Assembly (NCBI GenBank): GCA_017883415.1
Contig: JADGNR010000006.1
Coordinates: 1 to 33,951, forward strand
Direction of reading: 5' to 3'
DNA from: Bryobacteraceae bacterium
Lineage (GTDB): Bacteria; Acidobacteriota; Terriglobia; Bryobacterales; Bryobacteraceae
DNA length: 33,951 bases
The position numbers were made by a program, and so were the translations under genes. Shown one piece after another: positions 18,810 to 27,463 of the stretch (positions are counted from its first letter, which is position 1; the number at the start of each line of letters is the position of its first letter). The notes below the pieces were generated by a model. It was not told the origin of the DNA and did not search any database. It was given only the letters and a program-made list of their open reading frames with translations.

Positions 18810-19400
18810 TCAGTTCTTCCTGGTAATCGCGCAGCCCAGCGCCTTGGTGCGGGCGCGCGGCACGGGTTTGCCCGCCAGGATGGCGTCGAGCGCGTCGCGC
18901 AGGTCGAACTCCGTAACCTGTATACGCTGCTTCCCATAGTCTTCCAGGCGGTTGTCGATGCGGCCCAGGTAGAGTAACTCGCCGCGCGCGGAGACCACGG
19001 CGGCCTCGGGTGTCGTGGTGGCGCCGGTGTAGGCTGCCAGCGACTCCCGGGGATCGAGCAGGTAGGGGAACGTGTACCCGAATTCCTTCGCGTGACGCCG
19101 CACCTCGCCGTCCGCAATGGTCGCGTCGCCCTGTACCGCGTAGAAGGCGACTCCGCGCCGCGAATAATCGTGTGCGATGCGCGTCAATTCGGGGACGTAG
19201 CCGTTGCTGAGCGGGCAATCCGTGCTCACGAACAGCAGGACCACGGCGCGCCTGCCGCTCCATTCCGCCGGCGTGTGCACCCGGCCGGCGGTGTCGAACA
19301 GAGAGAATTCGGGCGGTGTGTCCGCCGCGGCCGCGAGCCCGCAAACCGCCAGCAGCAGCGCCGCCGCTCCACCTCTCCCCTTCCCTTCCATACCTCCCAT
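18810..19400 (-). CDS. Secreted thioredoxin-fold redoxin-like protein
   Basis: 196 residues from ATG 19400; ATG 19391 is an alternative, but its GGGAGG lies too close. A signal-peptide-like stretch (AAALLLAVCGLAAAADT) precedes an AhpC/TSA-redoxin domain: PPEFSLFDTAGRVHTPAEW, VVLLFVSTDCPLSNGYVPEL and FPYLLDPRESLAAYTGATTTPEAAVV. The active site STDCPLS has one Cys instead of CxxC. A second Cys occurs near the C-terminus in TKALGCAI, as in Acidobacteriota/Planctomycetes redoxins that act as peroxidase-like or thiol-transfer proteins outside the cytoplasm. Its exact role is unknown. Confidence 0.78.
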   Translation of the reverse strand: MGGMEGKGRGGAAALLLAVCGLAAAADTPPEFSLFDTAGRVHTPAEWSGRRAVVLLFVSTDCPLSNGYVPELTRIAHDYSRRGVAFYAVQGDATIADGEVRRHAKEFGYTFPYLLDPRESLAAYTGATTTPEAAVVSARGELLYLGRIDNRLEDYGKQRIQVTEFDLRDALDAILAGKPVPRARTKALGCAITRKN

Positions 19401-19421
19401 TGTAGCGGGCCGGCCGAGGGG

Positions 19422-20174
19422 CTACGTTCCCGTGACCACGCCGCCATCCACCCCGAGCACGACGCCGCTCACGAACGAGGCCGCGTCCGAGGCCAGCCAG
19501 ACGTAGGCGTTGGCCACGTCCTCCGGCTGCCCCATGCGGCCCAGCGGCGTGCGGCCGATCAGGCTCTGCAGAACCTTTTCGGGCATGGACTGCAACATCT
19601 CCGTCGCGATGAAGCCCGGCGCTACGGCATTCACACGGATGTGGTACCGGCCCAACTCCCGCGCCCACACGCGGGTCATCCCGATTACCCCCGCCTTGCT
19701 GGCCACGTAATTCGTCTGGCCGAAATTGCCGTAGAGGCCGACGATGCTGGATGCGTTCAAAATCACGCCGCCGCCGCCTTGGATCATCACCGGCGCCACC
19801 GCCCGCGTACAGTGGAAAACGCCTTTCAGGTTGACCGCGATCACGGAATCGAACTGTTCGTCGCTCATCATCCCCGCGAACGCGCCGTCTTTGTATTTCA
19901 CCAGTTGGCCATCGCGCAGAACGCCCGCGTTGTTGACCAGCGCGTGGATCGCGCCCCAGCGGGCGGCCACTTCGTTCACCGCCGCTTCCACCGAGGCGGC
20001 GCTAGTCACATCCACCTTCTGAAACGTGCCGCCCGGCTCGGCTTCGCCCTCCTTCACGTCCCATGACGCCACCCGGCAGCCTTCCTGCGCGAACCGGCGC
20101 GCCGTCGCACGCCCGATTCCCGCCGCCGCGCCGGTGACGATGACTACCTTGCCCTGCAGTCCGGTTTCGATCAT
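19422..20174 (-). CDS. Short-chain dehydrogenase/reductase, FabG-like
   Basis: 250 residues, a classical SDR. Cofactor motif TGAAAGIG (residues 14-21), NNAG (81-84) and the catalytic Ser143, Tyr156 and Lys160 in ASSIVGLYGNFGQTNYVASK are all present, followed by IRVNAVAPGFIATEM. Such enzymes reduce 3-oxoacyl-ACP or oxidise secondary alcohols with NAD(P). Without fatty acid genes nearby, FabG proper cannot be claimed. Its start is 35 bp from the divergent TIM-barrel gene, so the two may share a regulatory region. Confidence 0.9.
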   Translation of the reverse strand: MIETGLQGKVVIVTGAAAGIGRATARRFAQEGCRVASWDVKEGEAEPGGTFQKVDVTSAASVEAAVNEVAARWGAIHALVNNAGVLRDGQLVKYKDGAFAGMMSDEQFDSVIAVNLKGVFHCTRAVAPVMIQGGGGVILNASSIVGLYGNFGQTNYVASKAGVIGMTRVWARELGRYHIRVNAVAPGFIATEMLQSMPEKVLQSLIGRTPLGRMGQPEDVANAYVWLASDAASFVSGVVLGVDGGVVTGT

Positions 20175-20209
20175 GATCCAAGTATCTCCGATTGCGATAC
20201 AGTAGCAAC

Positions 20210-21298
20210 ATGCTGCGCAGGTCCTTGCTCCAGGCGCTTCCCGCCGCGCTCGCCGGCGCTGCCGCAGCCGCGTCCGAAGAGGTCCCGGTCAAGCTGGGTT
20301 TCGACACCTACTCCATCCGCGCCTTCCAATGGAAAGTGCCGCAACTGCTGGATTACGCCGCCAGCCAGAAGCTCGACACCATTCAGATCTCCGCCCTGTC
20401 GGATTATGAGAGCTTCGATGCCGCCTACCTGCAACGGGTGAAGGAGCAGGCCGCCCGCCTGGGCATCGCCATCGATGGCGGTATGGGTTACATCTGCCCT
20501 TCGAGCAAATCGTTCAACCCCAACGGGCCGCCGGCGCGCGAGCGCCTGCTCGAGGGACTGCGCGTCGCCAAAGCCGTCGGCGCCGTTTCCATGCGCTGCA
20601 TCATGGGCACCGGCGCGGACCGTCTGGGGCCGCTGCCCATTGAAGCGCACATGGAGAATACCATCAAGGTGTTCCGATCGGTGCGCGCCGAGGCGCTCGA
20701 TCTCGGGGTGAAACTCGCGCTCGAAAACCATGCGGGAGACATGCAGGCGCGCGAGGTGAAGACCATCATCGAGGAGTCCGGCAAGGATCTCGTGGCCTCG
20801 TGCCTCGATACCGGCAACCCCATCTGGGTGGTGGAGGACCCGTTCGTCGCCCTGGAAACGCTGGCCCCCTACGTGGTCACCACCCACGTCCGCGATTCGG
20901 CCGTGTTCGAACATCCGCGCGGCGCCGCCGGACAGTGGGTGGCGCTCGGCGATGGCAACGTGGATTTCGTCCGCTTCATGGAGCGCTTCCGCACGCTGTG
21001 CCCGCACTCCTCGCTGCAACTGGAAATCATCACCGGACGCCCGCCCACGGTGCTGCCCTACTTCGAGCCCGAGTTCTGGAAAGCGTTCCCGAAAATGCCC
21101 GCCTGGGAGTTCGCGCGCTTCGTGGCCCTGGCCAAAAGCGGTCACCCGTTCATGGGCACGATGGTCGTCGAAGACGCCGCCGGCGCCAAGACGCCGGCCA
21201 TCGAAGCGGCCCTCAAAGAGCAGCAGCGCACCGACCTGGAGCGCAGCTTCGCATACGCCAAAAAGAAGCTGAACGTGGGCATCCACTGGCGGGTTTAG
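20210..21298 (+). CDS. Exported sugar phosphate isomerase/epimerase family protein
   Basis: 362 residues from ATG 20210, which gives the leader MLRRSLLQALPAALAGAAAAAS (twin-Arg-containing but lacking a full Tat consensus). The TIM-barrel metal ligands are visible: Glu in KLALENHAG, Asp in SCLDTGNP, His in VTTHVRDS and Glu in LQLEIITG. Exported members of this family are typical of Acidobacteriota and Planctomycetota, and their substrates are unknown. It differs from the cytoplasmic paralog at 15694 by this leader. It is divergent from the SDR gene, and its end faces the relic of the cusA 3' end. Confidence 0.83.
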   Translation: MLRRSLLQALPAALAGAAAAASEEVPVKLGFDTYSIRAFQWKVPQLLDYAASQKLDTIQISALSDYESFDAAYLQRVKEQAARLGIAIDGGMGYICPSSKSFNPNGPPARERLLEGLRVAKAVGAVSMRCIMGTGADRLGPLPIEAHMENTIKVFRSVRAEALDLGVKLALENHAGDMQAREVKTIIEESGKDLVASCLDTGNPIWVVEDPFVALETLAPYVVTTHVRDSAVFEHPRGAAGQWVALGDGNVDFVRFMERFRTLCPHSSLQLEIITGRPPTVLPYFEPEFWKAFPKMPAWEFARFVALAKSGHPFMGTMVVEDAAGAKTPAIEAALKEQQRTDLERSFAYAKKKLNVGIHWRV

Positions 21299-21342
21299 CG
21301 CGCGTGGACAGAATCGTCCGCCACCATCGTTTCCTGAAGTGA

Positions 21343-21384
21343 CCTGCTTCGCTTCAACACGAAGTGCCACATCCAGGTTTCATA
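21343..21384 (-). pseudogene. Relic of a CusA-type gene 3' end (direct repeat, left copy)
   Basis: Matches 22700-22741 inside the cusA gene at 39 of 42 positions in the same orientation, 1357 bp apart. On the minus strand it encodes YETWMWHFVLKRS, against YETWMWHFVMKRS in the intact pump. Outside these 42 bp similarity stops, so only the conserved terminal codons remain. It lies in the 235-bp gap 21299-21533, which holds nothing else I can identify. Confidence 0.75.
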
Positions 21385-21533
21385 ACGGTGGCATCGCATC
21401 GGTTGTCAAGGAATTTGGCACGTACTACTCAGTTTGATCGGTGACGGCGCAAGCGCAGAAGGCGGCGTCTGGTCAGCAGGACAACACAGGTTGCCACCTT
21501 CACTTCTGCCCTGAGGGCGGGTACACTTGGCCC

Positions 21534-21920
21534 ATGCCGTTACCAAGTGCTGTCGTAGAACGCATACGAGGAATCTGGGAATCTGGAGCGAAAACAGCGG
21601 GCGTTTATCCCGGCGCCATTGACAACTTCCTGCGTTATGTCGAGTTGTCTTCCGACGGCGAGTGTTGGCTATGGAACGGAACACGACACGTTGACAGCAA
21701 CTCGCCTGAGTTCACGTGGACTTGGCCAGATGAAACCCAGGGAAACCGCCGAGTTCCAAAGCTGATCTACGAGCTGACGCACAACCGTAAGCTCGACCTT
21801 AACGTTAGCGTTGGCCAAAAAGAGGGTATTTGCCGCAGGCCACTCTGCTTGCGTCCGGAGCATCTGGAAGAGAAGTCCCGAACCGGAAAAAAACGAGGGC
21901 GGTACACCAAATCAACGTGA
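21534..21920 (+). CDS. HNH-endonuclease-like protein, probably degenerate
   Basis: 128 residues from ATG 21534; the frame is open to 21441, but the extra residues do not look like family sequence. The layout ECWLWNGTRH, then RRVPKLIYELTHN, then CRRPLCLRPEHLEEKSRTGKKRGR follows phage-type HNH proteins (CWLW... SYELF... C-x-N-P-x-H-L). The final His-containing CLRPEHL is kept, but the usual RHxCDNP is replaced by VGQKEGICRRP, so the first His is missing and catalysis is doubtful. GC content looks lower than in flanking genes. It opens the small accessory island and precedes the DUF433/DUF5615 pair by 104 bp on the same strand. Confidence 0.6.
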   Translation: MPLPSAVVERIRGIWESGAKTAGVYPGAIDNFLRYVELSSDGECWLWNGTRHVDSNSPEFTWTWPDETQGNRRVPKLIYELTHNRKLDLNVSVGQKEGICRRPLCLRPEHLEEKSRTGKKRGRYTKST

Positions 21921-22024
21921 CTGGCGGGCGCCCCTTTATCGGACGGCTCAACTTGACTCTACAAACCCGGGCAGTCGTTGCACTGCCGGACATCGGCATT
22001 GTGCCAGGCCTTTTCTGTGGCCTT

Positions 22025-22270
22025 ATGCGCTATGATGATGACGTGCTCGAACTTCGACGAATTACCATTGATCCGGCGGTCATGGGCGGTAAGCCGTGTA
22101 TCCGCGGCATGCGCGTTACCGTCGGCATGATCGTCGAGGCGATAGCCGCTGGGCGTAGCGTTGGCGACCTCTTGGCCGACTTTCCTTATCTTGAAGAACA
22201 AGACATCCGCGAGGCCCTGTCGTACGCCGCGAGTTTGGCCCAAGGGCGTGAAGTTCACCTCACCACCTGA
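22025..22270 (+). CDS. DUF433-domain antitoxin-like protein
   Basis: 81 residues from ATG 22025; the frame extends upstream into the HNH-like gene but the domain begins here. LRRITIDPAVMGGKPCIRGMRVTVGMIVEAIAAGRSVGDLLADFPYLEEQDI is the complete DUF433 signature (GKPxIRGxR, DxxDIREAL-like end), a winged-helix-like domain widely paired with PIN-like partners as an antitoxin. Its TGA overlaps the next ATG by one base (TGATG), so translation is coupled. The expected role is binding and neutralising the downstream protein and repressing its own promoter; this is inference from the family. Confidence 0.88.
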   Translation: MRYDDDVLELRRITIDPAVMGGKPCIRGMRVTVGMIVEAIAAGRSVGDLLADFPYLEEQDIREALSYAASLAQGREVHLTT

Positions 22271-22638
22271 TGCGGCTACTGGTCGACATGAACCTGACGC
22301 CCCGTTGGGTTGAGTGTTTGGCCGATGCAGGCCATGAGTGCTTTCACTGGTCCGAACTCGGGGAGGTCGGAGCACCAGATGCTGAAATCTGTAAGTATGC
22401 GCGCGACCATCGATTTGTACTCGTAACCAACGATCTTGACTTTCCCCAGATCCTCGCACACACCGCCGAAGCCAAGCCCAGTGTGATCCTCCTGCGAGGC
22501 GAGCCGCTCGTTCCCGAACAGCGCGGTGTGTCCCTGTTAAGAGCGATTGAAGTTTGTGCCCAAGAACTTGAAGCCGGTGCGATCCTGAGTCTGGACTGGT
22601 CCGGCAAACCACGCGCCCGGTTGTTGCCCCTAAGATGA
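22270..22638 (+). CDS. DUF5615 PIN-like toxin-family protein
   Basis: 122 residues. MRLLVDMNLTPRWVECLADAGHE and FVLVTNDLDFPQIL carry the Asp6 and Asp56/Asp58-type acidic residues of the DUF5615 (Mut7-C/PIN-like) fold, and VILLRGEPLVPEQR follows as in the family. It is a predicted RNase-like partner of DUF433 in toxin-antitoxin-like pairs. It ends 13 bp from the 3' end of cusA on the opposite strand. Toxicity has to be tested; the pairing and overlap are seen directly. Confidence 0.87.
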   Translation: MRLLVDMNLTPRWVECLADAGHECFHWSELGEVGAPDAEICKYARDHRFVLVTNDLDFPQILAHTAEAKPSVILLRGEPLVPEQRGVSLLRAIEVCAQELEAGAILSLDWSGKPRARLLPLR

Positions 22639-22651
22639 GACGCCTGGCGGG

Positions 22652-25600
22652 TCAATAGCACTGCACCGGCTGTTTATCTGCTTCTGCTTCCCGTTCCACC
22701 CTGCTGCGCTTCATCACGAAGTGCCACATCCAGGTTTCGTAGATGGCCGGATAGACCAGCAGCTCCAGCAGGAACGACGTCACGATGCCGCCGATCATCG
22801 GCGCGGCGATGCGCTTCATCACATCCGCGCCGGTCCCGGAGGCCCACATGATGGGCACCAGTCCCAGCATCATGGTGGCCACCGTCATGAACTTGGGCCG
22901 CAGCCGCTTGACCGCTCCGTGATGGATCGCCTCGCGCAACGCGGCCAGGCTGGTGAGCTCGCCGGCAAGCCGGGCCCGCTCGCAGGCCAGATCCAGATAC
23001 AGCAGCATGAAGATGCCGGTTTCCGCGTCCACGCCCAGCAGCGCAATCAGCCCGACCCACACCGCCACGCTGAGGTTATAGCCCAGCCAATACACCAGCC
23101 AGACCGCGCCAATGGCGGAGAACGGCACCGCCAGCAGCACGATCAAGGTCTTCGGCACCGACCGCGTGTTGGCGTACAGCAGCAGGAATACCAGCAGCAG
23201 CGTCACCGGCAGCACCAGTTTCAGCCGTTCCCGGACGCGCAGCATGGCTTCGTACTGTCCGCTCCACAGGACCGCATAGCCGGGCGGTAGAGCGACCTTC
23301 TCGCGCACCACGCGCGCCGCCTCTTCCACGTAAGTGCCCGGGTCGCGGCCTGCGATGTCCACATACACATAGCCGGTGAGCAGCCCGCCTTCGTCGCGCA
23401 CCATGGCCGGACCGCGCACGAAATGAATCGAGGCCAATTCGGCCAGCGGGATCTGCCGCCGCCCACCCGCGGCCGGCACCAGGACGCGGCCCACGGCATC
23501 GACATCGCTTCTAAAGTCGCGCAGGTAGCGCACATTCACCTGGTAACGTTCCCTGCCCCGGATCACGGTAGTGACGTTTTCCCCGCCCACCGCATTCTGC
23601 ACCGCGGTCTGCGCCTCGTCGATGCTCAGCCCGTAGCGCGCCAGCGTGTCGCGGTTCCATTCCACGTCCAGGTAGTAGCCCGAGCCGGTACGTTCGGCGA
23701 AAACGCTGCGGGTGCCGCGCACCGGCGCGAGCGCGCTTTCGATTTTCCCGCCCAGGTCCTCGATCACGCCCCAGTCCGCGCCGGAAACCTTCAGGCCCAC
23801 CGGCGTGCGGATTCCGGTGGTCAGCATGTCGATGCGGCCCTTCACCGGCATGGTCCAGGCATTCGACACGCCCGGCAGTTTGAGTGCGCGGTCCAATTCC
23901 GCCACCAGTTGTTCCTGCGTGTGGATGCCCGGCCGCCACTGCGATTTCGGCTTGAGCGTGATCACCGTTTCCAGCATGGACAGCGGAGCGGGATCGGTAG
24001 CCGTCTCCGCCCTCCCCGCCTTTCCGAAGACTTGATCGACTTCCGGGAAGCTGCGAATGATGCGGTCGGTCGACTGCAGGAGCCGCTGCGCCTCGCCGAT
24101 GGAAATTCCCGGCATGGTCGAGGGCATGTAGAAGAGCGTGCCCTCATCGAGCGGCGGCATAAACTCGCTTCCCAGCCGCATGAAGACCGGCACCGTCGCC
24201 AGCAGCAGCACCGCCGCGGCGCCCAGTACCAGCCATCGCCGCCGCAGGGTCCACCGCAGCGCCGGCTCATACACGCGCATCAGCGTGCGGCTGAGATAAT
24301 GGCTCTCTTCCTGACGCACCCGTCCGGCGAAGACGGTGGTGGCGGCTCTGGCCAGCCAGGCCGGGCGGAAGCGGAAACTGCCGAAGCGTGAAAGCATCAG
24401 CCGCAGCGCGGGATCGAGCGTGATGGCCAACACCGCCGCCACCACCATGGCCAGCGTCTTGGTGTAAGCCAGGGGCTTGAACAGGCGGCCTTCCTGCGCC
24501 TCCAGGGTCAGCACCGGAAGGAACGAGACCGCAATCACCAGCAGCGCAAAAAAGCTGGGGCCGCCCACCTCCTTCACCGCCGAGATGATGACGTCCCGAT
24601 AATCGCCCTGCCCGCCCGACCGCTCCCACTCCTCCAGTTTCTTGTGGGTCTGCTCCACCACCACAATGGCCGCGTCCACCAGCGCTCCTATGGCAATGGC
24701 GATGCCTCCCAGCGACATGATGTTGGCCGTGAGACCCAGCGCGCGAAAGGGCAGAAACGAAATCAACACCGCCACGGGAATGGTGATGATCGGGATCAGG
24801 GCGCTGGGCGCGTGCGCCAGGAACAGCAGGATCACCAGCGCCACCGTGATCGCCACCTCGATCAGCGTGGTCCGTAAATTCCCTATGGCGCGCTTGATCA
24901 GCTCGCTCCGGTCGTACACCGGAACGATCCGGACTCCGTCGGGAAGCCCCGGCTCGATCTGCTTGAGCCGCGCCTTCACGCGGTCGATCACCTCCAGCGC
25001 GTTCTCGCCCTGCCGCATGATGACGATGGCGCTCGCCACCTCGCCCGTGCCATTCAGATCGGAGACGCCGCGCCGTATGTCCGGCCCCACCACCACCTGC
25101 CCGATGTCGCGGATGCGAATGGGTGTGCCATCCTCGCTGGCCGTCAGCACGGTATTCTCGATATCGTGCCGGTCGCGGATGTACCCGCGGCCCCGCACCA
25201 TGTATTCGGTGCCCGAGAATTCGATCAGCCTTCCGCCCGTGTCGTTGTTGCCGCTGCGCACCGCCTCCACTACCCGCCCGATCGGAATGTCGTAGGCCTT
25301 GAGCCGGTTGGGATCGACATTCACCTGGAACTGCTGGGCGTAGCCGCCGAGCGGCGCCACCTCGGCCACTCCCGGCACGGCCTTCAGGTAGTAGCGCAGG
25401 TACCAGTCCTGATACGAGCGCAGGTCGGCCATGCTGTGTTTGCCGGAGGGATCCACCAGGGCGTATTCGTATACCCATCCCAGGCCGCTGGCGTCGGGCC
25501 CCAATTCAGTCGATACGCCTTGCGGCAGGCGCGGCAGCACCGAAGAAAGATATTCGAGCGTGCGCGAGCGCGCCCAGTAGATATCGGTGTCGTCTTCGAA

Positions 25601-25885
25601 GATGACGTACACGTAGGAATAGCCGAAATCCGAAAGGCCGCGCACCGTTTTGACCTTCGGCGCCCCGAGCAGGGCCGAGACGATGGGATAGGTCACCTGG
25701 TCTTCGACAATATCCGGGCTGCGGTCCCACCGCGAATAGATGATGACCTGCTTATCGCCCAGATCGGGGATGGCATCGAGCGGAACGCGATGGAGCGACC
25801 ACCAACCGCCTGCCGCCGCCACCGCCGCCAGAATGACCACCAGGAACCGGTTCCGCGCCGAGAACTCGATGATGCGGTTAATCAT
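22652..25885 (-). CDS. cusA: CusA-like heavy-metal RND efflux transporter
   Basis: 1077 residues, full family length. N-terminal MINRIIEFSARNRFLVVILA is the first membrane helix, followed by the porter region with IPDLGDKQVIIYSRW and GWVYEYALVD, as in CusA rather than CzcA. Later FMPPLDEGTLFYMPSTMPGI and AWTMPVKGRIDMLTTGI contain the Met-rich Cu(I)/Ag(I) relay region. Twelve membrane helices are expected, with an AIAIGALVDAAIVVVEQTHK helix carrying the proton-relay acids. It pumps Cu+/Ag+ from periplasm or cytoplasm through CusB to an outer-membrane channel. The 45-nt gap to cusB indicates an operon. The last codons are duplicated at 21343-21384. Confidence 0.92.
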   Translation of the reverse strand: MINRIIEFSARNRFLVVILAAVAAAGGWWSLHRVPLDAIPDLGDKQVIIYSRWDRSPDIVEDQVTYPIVSALLGAPKVKTVRGLSDFGYSYVYVIFEDDTDIYWARSRTLEYLSSVLPRLPQGVSTELGPDASGLGWVYEYALVDPSGKHSMADLRSYQDWYLRYYLKAVPGVAEVAPLGGYAQQFQVNVDPNRLKAYDIPIGRVVEAVRSGNNDTGGRLIEFSGTEYMVRGRGYIRDRHDIENTVLTASEDGTPIRIRDIGQVVVGPDIRRGVSDLNGTGEVASAIVIMRQGENALEVIDRVKARLKQIEPGLPDGVRIVPVYDRSELIKRAIGNLRTTLIEVAITVALVILLFLAHAPSALIPIITIPVAVLISFLPFRALGLTANIMSLGGIAIAIGALVDAAIVVVEQTHKKLEEWERSGGQGDYRDVIISAVKEVGGPSFFALLVIAVSFLPVLTLEAQEGRLFKPLAYTKTLAMVVAAVLAITLDPALRLMLSRFGSFRFRPAWLARAATTVFAGRVRQEESHYLSRTLMRVYEPALRWTLRRRWLVLGAAAVLLLATVPVFMRLGSEFMPPLDEGTLFYMPSTMPGISIGEAQRLLQSTDRIIRSFPEVDQVFGKAGRAETATDPAPLSMLETVITLKPKSQWRPGIHTQEQLVAELDRALKLPGVSNAWTMPVKGRIDMLTTGIRTPVGLKVSGADWGVIEDLGGKIESALAPVRGTRSVFAERTGSGYYLDVEWNRDTLARYGLSIDEAQTAVQNAVGGENVTTVIRGRERYQVNVRYLRDFRSDVDAVGRVLVPAAGGRRQIPLAELASIHFVRGPAMVRDEGGLLTGYVYVDIAGRDPGTYVEEAARVVREKVALPPGYAVLWSGQYEAMLRVRERLKLVLPVTLLLVFLLLYANTRSVPKTLIVLLAVPFSAIGAVWLVYWLGYNLSVAVWVGLIALLGVDAETGIFMLLYLDLACERARLAGELTSLAALREAIHHGAVKRLRPKFMTVATMMLGLVPIMWASGTGADVMKRIAAPMIGGIVTSFLLELLVYPAIYETWMWHFVMKRSRVEREAEADKQPVQCY
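22700..22741. repeat. Direct repeat in the 3' end of cusA (right copy)
   Basis: Partner of 21343-21384 with 39 of 42 bases identical (mismatches at 22706, 22714 and 22739). Together the repeats bracket the HNH-like/DUF433/DUF5615 island. The intact cusA continues 48 bp beyond this repeat to its stop. Confidence 0.75.
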
Positions 25886-25930
25886 GCCTTCCGCCGTTGG
25901 GGTGTGCCGTAGATTCGCTCATGCGGCCGA

Positions 25931-27388
25931 TCACCTCGCCGGCGTTCGGGTGGAGACTTCGCTCCGGCCCGCTACTTTCTTGAGATACATTCCCGGATTC
26001 TTTTCGAATTTCTCCTGGCACTGGCTGGAACAGAAGGAGTAATGTTCGCCGCCCGATTCGCTCTGGTGGGTGACCTTGGCCGCATCCAGGTCCATGCCGC
26101 ACACCGGATCTTTGGCCGGGTGCCCCGAGGCGCCGATGGCCGTCAGCCGCATCCGGCTTTCCGAATCCAGGAAGAAGTTGCCCGCCGTGACCACCCGCTC
26201 GCCCGGCTCCAGTCCCTTGACGATTTGCACCCGGTCGCCGAAACGCCAGCCCGTCTGGACCGCGCGGGGCTCGAACACTCCTTCGCCCCGCTCCACAAAC
26301 ACCTTCTCCTTCTGCCCCAGATCGAGAACCGCATCCGCCGGGACGGTGATCGCCGGGGGAAGCTGGATGGGCAATTCCACGTCCGCGAACATGTCGGGCC
26401 GGAGGGCGTAGTCGGCATTGTCCGCCTCCAGCCGGACCTTCAGAGTGCGCGAAACCGCGTCAAACTGCGGCAGAACCTCGGCCACCCGGGCGGAAAAGCT
26501 TCTTCGCTGCTGGTGCAAAGACACCTGCGCCACCGCTCCGGGGCGGAGGTAGGGCGCGTCATTCTCGAAGACGTCGGCCACAATCCAGATCTTGCGCAAA
26601 TCGGCAATGCGAAACCACTCCACGCCTCGCTCGTACTTCTGGCCCAGCGACGCGTTGCGCGCCAGCACGAAACCATCCGCGGGAGCCAGGATGCGCACCG
26701 TCACCGGGACCACGCGGGTACGCCTGAGCTCCTCGATTTGCAGCTCGGACATGCCCACGCTCTTCAGCCTCTCGATGGACAACCGGGTGCTCTCATCGCC
26801 CGCCCTGAGTTGCTCGGCAAGCTGTCCGGAGCGCGCCGCGCGGTCCAGCACGTCGAGCGTGGTCAGGTACGCCTGAATGGGCGCACGGGCATCAAACGAA
26901 AAAATTGTGGCCAGCCATTGGTCTTTCTTCACCAGGCTGCCCGTGGTTACGCCTGAAACCTCGCTGAGGTAACCATCGCTCGCCGCGTTCACCTTGTAGA
27001 CTCGTGTTTCGTCGGGTGTGACGCGGCCCAGCAGGCGTAGCGTTTGGCTACCGGAGGTCTTCTCCACCGGGCTCACGCGCACGCCGATACGCTGTTGCTT
27101 CTCGAGGTCGATCTTCATGGCGCCGGCGGGTTCGGTAGTGGAGCCATCCGCGCCACTGGCTGCCTCGCCGCCACCGGCATAGACCGCCTCCAGTTGCATG
27201 CCGCAGTCGGGTGCGATTCCCGGCTTATCGCTCCGGTAGGCGGGATGCATGGGATCCACGTAGTAAAGGACCTTCCGGGCACTCGCCGGGCGGTCCCCGG
27301 CTGAGGTGCGACGGGTGTACAAGGACCCGGCCAGAAACGCCCCCGCCAATGACAGGGTCAACAAAGCGATATATAGAGATTTCCTCAT
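25931..27388 (-). CDS. cusB: CusB-like periplasmic adaptor with HMBD and C-terminal YHS domain
   Basis: 485 residues. A membrane anchor or signal (residues 6-22) is followed by a heavy-metal-binding domain, YYVDPMHPAYRSDKPGIAPDCGMQLEAVY (about 42-70), then the adaptor core: a barrel-sandwich hybrid, hairpin and beta-barrel (VNAASDGYLSEV, ILAPADGFVLARNASLGQ, IWIVADVFENDAPYLRPG). The C-terminus (about 430-475) adds a YHS domain, DPVCGMDL with HYSFCSSQCQEKFEKNPGMYL, whose Cys residues bind metal. The adaptor links the CusA pump to an outer-membrane channel and delivers Cu/Ag. Metal sites at both ends are unusual and may hold metal for transfer between oxidase and pump. No cusC is visible. Confidence 0.9.
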   Translation of the reverse strand: MRKSLYIALLTLSLAGAFLAGSLYTRRTSAGDRPASARKVLYYVDPMHPAYRSDKPGIAPDCGMQLEAVYAGGGEAASGADGSTTEPAGAMKIDLEKQQRIGVRVSPVEKTSGSQTLRLLGRVTPDETRVYKVNAASDGYLSEVSGVTTGSLVKKDQWLATIFSFDARAPIQAYLTTLDVLDRAARSGQLAEQLRAGDESTRLSIERLKSVGMSELQIEELRRTRVVPVTVRILAPADGFVLARNASLGQKYERGVEWFRIADLRKIWIVADVFENDAPYLRPGAVAQVSLHQQRRSFSARVAEVLPQFDAVSRTLKVRLEADNADYALRPDMFADVELPIQLPPAITVPADAVLDLGQKEKVFVERGEGVFEPRAVQTGWRFGDRVQIVKGLEPGERVVTAGNFFLDSESRMRLTAIGASGHPAKDPVCGMDLDAAKVTHQSESGGEHYSFCSSQCQEKFEKNPGMYLKKVAGRSEVSTRTPAR

Positions 27389-27463
27389 GGCAGGCGCCTA
27401 TCGGTCAACGGTAATGTAACATCTTGCTCTCGTGTGATGGGTCCGCGCGGCCGCGGGATGAAG

